A stretch of 64,000 bases of DNA from Clitopilus passeckerianus (lineage: Eukaryota > Basidiomycota > Agaricomycetes > Agaricales > Entolomataceae). This document shows positions 47,435-56,310 of this stretch, one piece after another. A program made the position numbers and the translations under genes. The notes beneath the pieces were generated by a model. That model made no database searches, was not told the DNA's origin, and was given only the letters and a program-made list of their open reading frames with translations. Each line of letters begins with the position of its first letter. The stretch's first letter is position 1. The stretch is from positions 434,001 through 498,000 of the forward strand of contig CALYLX010000066.1 of NCBI GenBank assembly GCA_944990035.1, written 5' to 3'.

Positions 47435-47491
47435 GTAAGTTTCCGTTCTTGATTCGCATCCGGCTCCCTTCTAATTCTTGCCTTCTTCTAG
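47435..47491 (+). other. Probable 3' UTR intron of precursor gene 1
   Basis: GTAAGT...TTCTAG, 57 bp, starting 2 nt after the TAA stop (47430-47432). Pyrimidine-rich before the acceptor. Precursor gene 2 has an intron at the same place. Confidence 0.6.
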
Positions 47492-47529
47492 GATCGATAA
47501 TGTATCTTAGAGTCGTCTATAATTAGTGT

Positions 47530-48456
47530 ATTAATTCGTGTAGACTTTTAATCGCCTGGTCGAATAAAAGAGTTTGTTGGCAAAACTTCAGTGTGCATTT
47601 GAAACCTGCTGGCAATTGGATCTGCGACTGATTACGAGGAAAATAAATCCCTCGCATCTGTTACTTGTTGGGTTTCATGGCGAGATCTTGAGTCCTAGCC
47701 ATGGAAATCTAACGAGCATGAATTGAGAGATGCCGCACCCAATGTCAGCCCAATGTTTCCGTTAGTGTTCACACACATCGAAAATTTGGCTTGTTCGTCT
47801 CGGACGAAGTTGTCCCACAACCTCTACCAGCAAACCCAACACACGAAAATATGTACTGTTGACCTGACACACTTGACCATCTCGTATCCATCGTGTTGAA
47901 CCTCATGGCTTCTATCCAGAATGACCTCGCTGTACTTATGTCCAGAGTTGCCTGGCCAAGCGGGAACCTCGGAAAACATTCTGATTTCGACCTTTTCCTC
48001 TGAGCACCCAAACATCGACGAAACAACATCTCATTACTCTGGTTGTTGTCTCTAGAAACCAGACCAAATATCTGCTGGCGACATGTGGGTTTTGAATAGG
48101 AGCGAGGGCTTTCTACTCAAGTTTCCACTAGCAACGCATCAAAGATGGGTCTTTGGAGTGTTGCAAAGTGATACCCTTTGTTCCCATTGTGGATACTGGA
48201 GATCGTGCAAATTCGCTCAAGGATACATACGTCTAACTGCTGCTAGCTCCAGGATTCGACGAAAGATATGTTTATGTATCGATTCAGTTGGGCCAGTATT
48301 CAACTGACGACAAAGGGACAGGTGGGTTAGATTCCTTTTATCATCTAGTCGATCGTGATCAAAGATTGATTTATGCTCACAGTATCCTTGTGGTAAAATA
48401 CGAATACACAGCCATCGAACCTACCTCTCTACATCTTCCATCGGCATCATCTGGAG
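47530..48456. other. Intergenic region between precursor genes 1 and 2
   Basis: No coding frame with support; contains the 3' end of gene 1 and the promoter of gene 2. Confidence 0.4.
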
Positions 48457-48511
48457 TATAAAAGCATGGCTATCGCAGGACGGTTTCTTCAATTCCTCAG
48501 CAGGTTCTAAG
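48457..48511 (+). promoter_or_regulatory. Core promoter of precursor gene 2: TATA box and CTCAG element
   Basis: TATAAAA at 48457; CTCAGCAGGTTCTAAG at 48496-48511. The flanking AATTCCTCAGCAGGTTCT is identical to gene 1, and the stem has one mismatch. Confidence 0.6.
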
Positions 48512-48602
48512 TAATCCACACAAGGATCCCAATCGCCAGCTGGTCTGACTCTCTCAACTCTTTCAACCCACTTTTCTCTTCGACAAAACTATTTTCATCA
48601 TC

Positions 48603-49955
48603 ATGAAGTACACTCAAGTCGCCATCGTTGCTCTTGCTGCTGGCGCTTCCATCGTTAGCGTCAAGGGCTCCAGTTTCCATGGACGTGACCTTACCAAAGA
48701 CCCCGCCGCCGTTGACCCTGCTGTCCAGACCCAGGCCAGCTCCCGGGCACCTCTCTTGACCACCCACAAAGCACACCATCAGCACGCTCAGGGCGCTGGG
48801 ACCACCAGAAAGACTAAGTCTCACCACAAGAGCGCTGCTGAGGCCGAGAAGAGGAAGCAGAGGCGCAGAAAACACAAGAAGGTCCCTGGTACCACCGCTG
48901 ATGGTGCTAAGGTCGATGCTGCAGCCGAAAAGCCTCTTTCCATGAAGTCTACCACCGAGACATCTTCCACCTCTAAGGCACCTTTGAGACCCCCTGTCAA
49001 CGCCAACAAGGCCCCCGTCCCAGCTCCCAAGCGCGTCACTGCTCGTGACTTCGATGAGCTCGAGGCACGCTTCCCCACCTTTGGTCGTGTTGGCTTTGCT
49101 GGTGCCCACATGCGTCACCCTGAAGGTCGCTCACTTGACGACAACCCCCTCGAAGCCCGATTTAAATTTGGTGGTGCTGTGGGCCGTATGGGAGGTCACT
49201 TCCACGGTATGATGGGAAGGATGAGAGGAGGTCACCGACATGGAGGAGGCGCGCCACAACAACCTTCTACTGAAGCCCGTAGCTTCGATGAGGAGTCCGT
49301 CTTCCAGCGTGACTTGGACTCGGATGACCTTGAAGCACGCTTCTTTGGCCGATTCAGGCATGGTCGTGGCCCTCCCCAAGCACAACCCGAAGGTCGTAGC
49401 CTTGACGCGGAGGATCTTGAGGCTCGTTTCTTTGGCCGGTTCGGGCGAGGTCGCCGTGGTGGAGCCCCTCAAGCACAGCCCGAAGGTCGCAGCTTTGACG
49501 ACAATGACCTCGACGCTCGCTTCTTTGGCCGATTTGGGCGCGGCCGCCGTGGTGGTGCTTCTCAAGCACAACGTGAAGGCCGCAGTTTCGATGAGGAGTC
49601 TCTCTCCCAACGTGCCTTGGACTCCGATGACCTTGAAGCACGCTTCTTTGACAGATTCGGGCGAGGTCGTCGTGGTGGTGGCCCTCAAGCACAAACCGAA
49701 GGTCGCAGTTTGGAAGCTGATGACCTGGAGGCGCGTTTCTTTGGCCGATTTGGACGAAGTCGCCGTGGTGGTGCTCCTCAAGCACAACCAGAAGGCCGTA
49801 ACTTCGACGACAACGAGCTCAACGCTCGCTTCTTTGGCCGATTTAGGCAGGGTCACCGTGGTGGCGCTCCTCAAGCACAACCTGAAGGCCGCAGCCTTGA
49901 CGAAGAGCTCGACCTCCGTGCCCTCGACGATTTCTTCCTTAACGAGCTTGAGTAA
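48603..49955 (+). CDS. Secreted repetitive peptide precursor 2 (FFGRF repeats)
   Basis: Intronless 450-residue CDS; no known family recognised. Signal peptide MKYTQVAIVALAAGASIVSV, close to that of precursors 1 and 3. Residues about 25-145 are low-complexity with many K, R, H and P. Then acidic spacers (FDELEAR, SLDDNPLEAR, SFDEESVFQRDLDSDDLEAR) alternate with Gly/Arg-rich modules. Six modules start FFxRF at residues 247, 276, 307, 348, 379 and 410, typically FFGRFGRGRRGGAPQAQPEGR. The spacers between are about 10 residues (SLDAEDLEAR, SFDDNDLDAR), or 20 where doubled. It ends RALDDFFLNELE. No Cys. Each module is strongly basic and each spacer acidic, a pattern of multi-peptide precursors; cutting after the spacer Arg is inferred, not shown. 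An RGG-like nucleic-acid-binding role is unlikely given secretion. Confidence 0.75.
   Translation: MKYTQVAIVALAAGASIVSVKGSSFHGRDLTKDPAAVDPAVQTQASSRAPLLTTHKAHHQHAQGAGTTRKTKSHHKSAAEAEKRKQRRRKHKKVPGTTADGAKVDAAAEKPLSMKSTTETSSTSKAPLRPPVNANKAPVPAPKRVTARDFDELEARFPTFGRVGFAGAHMRHPEGRSLDDNPLEARFKFGGAVGRMGGHFHGMMGRMRGGHRHGGGAPQQPSTEARSFDEESVFQRDLDSDDLEARFFGRFRHGRGPPQAQPEGRSLDAEDLEARFFGRFGRGRRGGAPQAQPEGRSFDDNDLDARFFGRFGRGRRGGASQAQREGRSFDEESLSQRALDSDDLEARFFDRFGRGRRGGGPQAQTEGRSLEADDLEARFFGRFGRSRRGGAPQAQPEGRNFDDNELNARFFGRFRQGHRGGAPQAQPEGRSLDEELDLRALDDFFLNELE
49341..49910 (+). repeat. Six FFxRF module repeats in precursor 2
   Basis: Modules begin at 49341, 49428, 49521, 49644, 49737 and 49830, so periods are 87, 93, 123, 93 and 93 bp. 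The 123 bp step contains a doubled acidic spacer. Units 2, 3, 5 and 6 are the most alike. Confidence 0.85.
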
Positions 49956-49957
49956 AG

Positions 49958-50018
49958 GTTAGTTCATCCGCCTCGTTCTTGTGTTCATCTATCTGACTTG
50001 GCTCGTCCTCATTCCTAG
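49958..50018 (+). other. Probable 3' UTR intron of precursor gene 2
   Basis: GTTAGT...TCCTAG, 61 bp, starting 2 nt after the TAA stop (49953-49955), the same position as in precursor gene 1. A CTGAC branch-like site lies about 25 bp before the acceptor. Confidence 0.6.
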
Positions 50019-50949
50019 TTACTCATGATTCTGATGATGTACTGTAGAGCAGTCAGTCAGGCTAGTCGTTGCATTGCTTGTTCCGGGTTTCTCTGTATTG
50101 AGATCGATTGTATCAAAACTAATACATTGCTTGAACCCAATCTCGATCCGGATGGACCTGTATCAACGGAGTCCTTTTTCTGTTCAAGGACGCCCATTTG
50201 CACGTCTACAACAGGGCATAGATGAGTAGTCTCCCAGTCTCCTAATATTCAGGAACCCATTCGCCGACAGTGAAATGTGTCTTCTAACAATCGAGCGATG
50301 ATCGAAGATCCTATCTTGTATTATAGGGTCAGAACGGTCAGCATCAGCCAACGATTCGAAGAGGGCAGTTCACCCTCGTTTCGACGCTAAAATAACGAGC
50401 GGGTTCAGTGTTGGTCCAGGGGTCACAAATGGGTCCGGGTTTGTACGTCGTGTCGTGAATGCAGGGACCCTGAAAAGCCGTTGAAAACGGTCTTAGCCAA
50501 AATTCTAGCAATCTTGTAGTCATCTTCAGTTTGACCGGCGGGATCTTTTAAAGTGTGTCGATATTAGATCTCTTTTCAGCATTCATATCGACTTCGCTGC
50601 CAGCCTGAGGGATCGCGGGACTGATGGCGGGACAAAATGCGGACCGTCAAAACAGATCCTCCTAACCAAACCATCGTAACAGTTTCCTATGTTCTGATTT
50701 CATGTTCTACTGCTAGCTACGGAGTAAGTCACCCCTGGGACGTGGAACACTCCTGTGGGCTCTGACAATATACATGACAGCGCCCAAGCTCCATTCCATT
50801 CATAGCCTTCCATACCCGACAATGAAACCTGATGGTCTGCTGATGGTTTTCAAGTCTACGGATTCTTGAGGCACTTGATATCGCACAGCTTTGGCGGCGA
50901 CTTGATCAACCTCCACTGATCTCCATAGTAACTTTGCCGAAACTCATGG
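50019..50949. other. Intergenic region between precursor genes 2 and 3
   Basis: No supported coding frame, RNA or repeat. Confidence 0.4.
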
Positions 50950-51006
50950 TATAAAAGCTTTGAAGCTCTCGTTTGTCTGTTTCCTCATCTCCTCAGCCGG
51001 TCTGAG
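50950..51006 (+). promoter_or_regulatory. Core promoter of precursor gene 3: TATA box and CTCAG hairpin
   Basis: TATAAAA at 50950; CTCAGCCGGTCTGAG at 50992-51006. The stem CTCAG/CTGAG is kept while the loop differs in sequence and length (5 rather than 6), which favours a structured element. Confidence 0.6.
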
Positions 51007-51084
51007 TAGTCACCCAAGCAACCTACGAGCAGAGCTCAATTTTTTCTTTCAACACACTTTTTTCTTATCAATCTCTTCTACATC

Positions 51085-52524
51085 ATGAAGTACTCTCAAG
51101 CCGTTCTTGTCGCTGTCGTCGGAGGTGTCACTCTTGTTTCAGCTCGCCCTCTTGCCGCTCATGCCGCACCCGCCTCTAACGCTGTCGCGGCTGAGCAGGC
51201 CCCTGCTGCTCAAGTTCACCCTCATCACCATAATAAGCCGGAGCATCATCGCCATGAGGAGGTCGGCCAACATCGTCACCAAGGTTCTACTCGTGGTGCT
51301 ACTGAGCACGGGCATAGCTCTTCTCAAGAGAGGACATCTCACGCTGGCGCACCCGCTGCCTCGGTCGCTGGTCGTGACGTTGACGAGATTTCCGCCCGTG
51401 CTCCCACCCAGGGGGGGACTGCTGAACACAGTCACAGGCATGCATCCCAGCAAAGGGCTTCTGGCCACAGGCACGAATCCTCTCGGGATGGTGCTACCAG
51501 CCACAGGCATGAGTCCTCCCAGGAGAGGGGTACCGTCTCCAAAGCAGCTCACATCCGCCGACCCGCAGCTCCTGTCTCCGAGCGCGACGTTGACCAATTT
51601 TTCGCTCGTGCTTTGACACACGCAAACGCTGCTGCTCCTCTCGCTGGTGCGACTGATACCTCTACCCCTCCTATTGTCGCGACCGATGCTTCGACCACCG
51701 GGAAGAAGCAGAAGAAGAAACACCTCAAGAAGAAGAATCACAAGAAGGTCGACGAGCAAACTGCCATCCCCGCAGCCTCCAAGGCCGTCCGCGATCTTAC
51801 CGAGTCGTTCGAGCTTTACGAACGTCAGGATGATGCATCTGCTGTTGCCGATCCCGCCGCTACATCCGCAGATCCTTCTGCAGCTGGTCCTTCCGACCCC
51901 GCGACAGCTTCACCTCCCGCCACTGGTCACAAGAAGCACAAGAAGAAGCACCACAAGAAGAAGAAGAACCACCACCGTCAGGCCACTCGCGATCTTGACG
52001 ACGACGAGGATCTCCTCACCCGCTCATTCGACGGCTTCGACGATCTCGACATCCGTGGATTCTTCGACATGTTTAATCGCAAGACAACGACTCCTGCTAC
52101 CCACAAGCACAAGCACGCTCACAAGGAAGGCCACGTGCACAAGGAAGAGCACAAGGAAGCTCCTACCCACCCCGCTGCTGCTACTGAGCAGCTTGCCTCT
52201 GCTCCTGCCCACAAGGCCGTCGCTCCCCCCACCGAGGCACCTGCCGTTCCCGCATCTGAGGAGCCTGCTCAGGCCCCTCTTGCCTCTCGTTACTACGATG
52301 AGGATGTCTTCGAGCGTGACTTCTTTGAGGAGGAGGACCTCATGGCCAGGGAATACGAGGATGATTTCCTTGCTGCCCGCGACTACGAACTCGAGGACGA
52401 GCTTGTCGCTCGCGACATTATCGATGCTCTCCGAGTTATTAGGAATACCGTCGAACATCGTGACCTTCACGATGACCTCGACCTTCGTGGCTTTGCTGAC
52501 TTCGAGCTTGAAGAGCTTGATTAA
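51085..52524 (+). CDS. Secreted repetitive precursor 3 (His/Lys-rich)
   Basis: Intronless 479-residue CDS. Signal peptide MKYSQAVLVAVVGGVTLVSA. Residues about 45-150 are rich in His, Gln and Ser (HPHHHNKPEHHRHEE, repeated SHRHESSQ). Further basic blocks: KKQKKKHLKKKNHKK and GHKKHKKKHHKKKKNHHRQ, then HKHKHAHKEGHVHKEEHKE. Between them sit acidic spacers with Arg ends (GRDVDEISAR, ERDVDQFFAR, RDLDDDEDLLTR, DVFERDFFEEEDLMAR, DYELEDELVAR). A short hydrophobic/basic segment DIIDALRVIRNTVEHR lies near the end, and the protein closes FADFELEELD. Same signal, spacers and C-terminus as precursors 1 and 2, so homologous, but the modules differ. The His clusters could bind Cu, Zn or Ni. Processing and function are inference. 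Confidence 0.75.
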   Translation: MKYSQAVLVAVVGGVTLVSARPLAAHAAPASNAVAAEQAPAAQVHPHHHNKPEHHRHEEVGQHRHQGSTRGATEHGHSSSQERTSHAGAPAASVAGRDVDEISARAPTQGGTAEHSHRHASQQRASGHRHESSRDGATSHRHESSQERGTVSKAAHIRRPAAPVSERDVDQFFARALTHANAAAPLAGATDTSTPPIVATDASTTGKKQKKKHLKKKNHKKVDEQTAIPAASKAVRDLTESFELYERQDDASAVADPAATSADPSAAGPSDPATASPPATGHKKHKKKHHKKKKNHHRQATRDLDDDEDLLTRSFDGFDDLDIRGFFDMFNRKTTTPATHKHKHAHKEGHVHKEEHKEAPTHPAAATEQLASAPAHKAVAPPTEAPAVPASEEPAQAPLASRYYDEDVFERDFFEEEDLMAREYEDDFLAARDYELEDELVARDIIDALRVIRNTVEHRDLHDDLDLRGFADFELEELD

Positions 52525-52808
52525 GTGTTTAGATAGTATATTACTTGACTGTAATTGTGGAAGCCTTGCCTTTGGCAAATCATATTGTGTGTTTGGAATA
52601 TTTCTGGTTGTGATGTCTGAGCTTTCTAAGTGGTTTTTTGGCTTTCTTTTGCGTAAATTGCCCGCGCCAAACTCCTGGTTCACGCTTGTGTGAATGATTT
52701 GCCGAGTGGTCTGCCGACCCAGCCAGATGGTAGCGGGGTCACTCAGCGGTTTCCTTTGAACCAAGCGGGAAACAGGTTCGACAAGAGAATGCGCCTTGCG
52801 ACTTTACC

Positions 52809-54988
52809 ATGACTTTACGACCACCCGATGAGTTAACGACCACTGTATACGAGGCTTTGAACTCGCTTTCACAAGCTCATAAAGCCAATGTGCTGCTGGA
52901 CACCGCTTTGGCTCTCATACAGGCTGGAAAGTCGGTAGAACAGGCCATGCGTGATTCATTCCGGCACTCACAATTCATTTCGTTCTAGGTACGGTCCAGA
53001 CGTCGAAAACTACCTGGATGTGTATTTCAAGACCCCTAATCTTCCTAGAGAAGACATCGCAAAAGCTCTTCTAGCACGTGGAACTGCCCGAAAAGCAGCA
53101 GGTGAACGGTTGTCATCACTTGCGCACCAAGGTACGTCCGTTCTTATTATCTGGATCCATATTCTATGTGTGCTGATCATGTAACGTGTCCAATTAGATT
53201 TTCAAGCCGTACTTAAACTTGACCCATCCAATAGAGAAATTCAACATCATATACGCCGGGAAAAACGTGTACGTGCACGGTCATTCATATTGCGGCCTTG
53301 ACGTTCTCAAACCCGCTCAGATACGCTTCAAGGATGAACCCGCTTCTCAACGTGCACCTTCCGAAGTTTGGGAGCGTATTGCATACCATATTCCTCGACA
53401 TTACCTGCGCAACTGGCTCTTTGTCTCTTCCTTTCACCGAGATGTTGCAGTTCGTCAGATCTTCCACACTGTGGATATCTACTTCGGCGAAGACCAAGAG
53501 AACGTTACCCGAGGTCTAGACATCTTCGATCGAGTGAAAGAAGACCCCATTTTCGCCAGTAGAGTGAAGTCGCTGCGGATTCATTGGGCATATGAAGAGG
53601 GAGAGCTGCTTGATCTCATGGCTCGTATGTCCCTTCATTCTTCTCCAACTACCCTGTTTTACTGACTTTATGGTTTCAGGGATGTTTAAAAATGCTATAC
53701 CCCACTTTAAGGCGCTTGTTGACTTCGAGTGGATAGGCTACCCCGAAATGCGTGCTGAGATGGTCCAGGCTGTTTTGGCGAGCCATCCCCGGATACGAGG
53801 TTTAGGTTTAATGTATGTTCCATTTACCAACTTCCGTAGTTTCATATGTTCATCACCTCCTAGAGGTTGGCATTTCGACGCGGTTGGTGTCTCGGCATTC
53901 CACAACCTGCGAAAATTCACATTAAGAGCGGAAGACGATGACGGCTTCGCAGATATGGGCGAAGTCCGGACAGTCCTCGATCAAAACCACCATACCCTTC
54001 GTCATCTCATTCTTGGGGCATACCTTGCACGAACGCATTCCTGGGACTCAGCTTTTCAGTCTGTGACAATCAAGAATCTAACTCACCTCGATCTCGTCGA
54101 TACCCGGATTTCGCATACGGTGTTCGCCCGGATAGCACATGCTCATAATTTGCAGAGCTTGACGTTACATGGGACCTTTACTGACTCGAATGCTGCCAGC
54201 ATTATGCTTGGAAGCGACCAAGTCCTCGATGGAGAGCACACATCCCTTCCTCATCTCGAGTCATTTAGGTTTCTGATGGTGGGACATGAGCATGACCACG
54301 CACTCTACGGAAGTGTAATTCATTTCCTCGAAGGCCGCAGGAAGCTCAGGAAACTCGATCTAGGAGGATGCCCTTGGGAGTTAGTTCAACCTCTCCTACC
54401 TGAATTGACAAGTCTACGGGTACTTGGTGTCAAGATTCCAAATTTGTCACTCGTAGAGATATCCACCCTCACCGCGTCTATTCCTGGTGAGATGAGCGCC
54501 ATCAGCCTAAGCACCACAGTCTCAGATAAACCTCTGGTATGCTTCTACATTTTCCGGCTTTCTGTCACGATCGACTCATTCAATCTCCTTTCTAGAACGA
54601 GTATGCACAGTGCTTCTCCCGATTCCACAACCTCTCTTTTCTGCACCTCCAATGTGCATCCAGACGAAGACCACAACCAAGCCAGATGCCCGAAAAAGAG
54701 TTCCAACTTCAAACGGGCCTCTGGATCTCCAGCGCACGAAGTATTGCAACAGCACTTCCCTCGGTAGACTTCATTGGTTGGCACGGGGAACATTACGTCG
54801 TCATACGAACGGGTGATCACGATAATTGGGCCGGAAGTCATTTTGGTACTAGCGGGATTGAGTTGAAGGAGTTGCCAGCGAGGCAGAGGTTGGATTGTGG
54901 GAAGGGTGTTGATCTGGGAAGTTTTGATGTGGAATGGCTGGAGAGGAAGGATGTTCCGATGGATTATGAGGAGCCTGGATTGCTATGA
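52809..54988 (+). CDS. TPR-like/F-box/LRR-type protein
   Basis: Second gene with the plan of 42650-44771. Six exons: 52809-52930, 52989-53131, 53198-53268, 53321-53624, 53680-54536, 54596-54988, all joining in frame. N-terminal helical TPR-like part: LSQAHKANVLLDTALALIQ, REDIAKALLARGTARKAAG, DFQAVLKLDPSNREIQ. F-box: APSEVWERIAYHIPRHYLRN. LRR-like lines follow (FHNLRKFTLRAED, IKNLTHLDLVDTR, AHNLQSLTLHG, RRKLRKLDLGGC). Ends DVPMDYEEPGLL. Probable SCF substrate adaptor in nucleus or cytosol; target unknown. It is transcribed away from the precursor cluster, as is the matching gene on the other side. Confidence 0.8.
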
Positions 54989-56310
54989 TTGTTCAGGGTT
55001 TATGGTGTGTATATCAGGTCTTGCACTCTCTGTATTATAGCTGCTTCGCGACTCATTCTATCTTGTATCGAGCTGTGAAACTCTTGTAATTTTGGTTCCA
55101 TGTCTAATATGAACATGTGTTCAAAGACCCTTACTAAAGTAAATATTTCTTCACGAGACGGGCGGAATTAGGCTCTCGGAGTTCTGCCTCTCAGACGGTT
55201 TACAAGTAGGTTTGGTGAACAACTGAAGTGACGTTTTGACGCAAGTAAAGGCCGTGATGCACATATATTTAAAATATGATGGGAGACTGAAATCTCGACG
55301 GCCTCTGAAGGACCTCGGGAAATTACTTTGAACTTGAAAGTTGTGCATAGAGAAACTCAGCCCGGTCTACTCCTGATCTGCTCCTCTGCACCTTTTGCTA
55401 CAACGGCGTTACGGCAGCTGCGGGGTAGTAGAGGCCCTAACAATATCCAATTCAACATGAAGCTCAAGCGAAACTTTGTTCGCAATTGTTCAGGGCTTCC
55501 CAATAGACGGGCGACGAATTACGATCATGACGTTTGTACACCAGCCCTTCTGTTTCAAGTTCATAAAGTCGGGAAAGAACGAGATACGATCTTGTGTCCT
55601 GAATTCGGACGAAGCCTGGAGAGCGATGGAGGGCCATGATCGTGCAAGCATTTAGCAATTTTGGGGTGTGCGAAAAGGCTCCGATTGACATTCTAAAAAT
55701 TTCCAAACTACTGATTGCAATTGCCCGGTCCCAATAGTGTTTAGATAGTGGAATGCCTGATAGAAAGTAGAGTCAGCTGAAGTTTCAGAATACGGTTTAA
55801 AGCAATGAAAAATCAGATTTCAAGCTCTCGACATGCCTGCTTAAGCAGTTAAGACAGGGATAACTGAAAATTTCAAGTTCTCATCTTTGGGGGTGAAGAG
55901 AACACCCTGAAAGATTACATTGAATGAAGATGGACATACCTCTTGTGTTTAGCTTCGTCACATCATAGCATACCCGGACTAGGTTTCCTGAAAAGATTTC
56001 GTACAAGTCAGTGAAACTTTCTCAATTGAGCTGAGAATAGTTAGAAAGATCAGATTCAATAGACTGTCGACACAAGGATTAAGACAGGGATAACTGATTG
56101 AAAATACATTCTCGTCCTGTAGGTGCAATGAAGCGAAGAAACAAGGAATAAAACGCTCACCATGAAATTTGCCGTCGACGAAGCAAAAAATGAACATTGA
56201 CCGCAAGCGACCACAGGTGGTTGGTTCAGGGCAGGTGACTACTATATTTGTACACAAATCCGATACTGTACAGTCTTTATGTTACATTCCTCTTCAATCG
56301 TTTATCCACT
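54989..56310. other. Intergenic region with a short direct repeat
   Basis: No gene supported. A 19-mer TTAAGACAGGGATAACTGA occurs at 55849-55867 and again at 56079-56097, each preceded by similar sequence (ATCAGATT..CAA, CGACA). Confidence 0.5.
55849..56097. repeat. Degenerate direct repeat, 230 bp apart
   Basis: Exact 19-mer at 55849-55867 and 56079-56097 inside about 60 bp of weaker similarity on the 5' side. No terminal inverted repeats or coding potential seen; probably an old local duplication. Confidence 0.5.

Noticed and set aside
46032..47459. 475-codon open frame antisense to precursor gene 1
   Set aside because: It mirrors the codon pattern of the sense gene (G/C-rich third positions and repeats), has no signal or domain, and its length follows from the biased composition.
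49131..49880. 249-codon open frame antisense to precursor gene 2
   Set aside because: Shadow of the repeats; its own repeats are exactly the complement of the sense units.
49341..49910. RFamide-like reading of FFGRFG-R in precursor 2
   Set aside because: The string resembles amidated animal neuropeptide precursors, but fungi are not known to amidate peptides this way and the dibasic sites are not placed as in those precursors.
55849..56097. Resemblance of ACAGGGATAACTG to a large-subunit rRNA segment and partly to a homing endonuclease site
   Set aside because: Only about 13 bases match and the flanks do not, so neither an rRNA fragment nor a homing site is supported.
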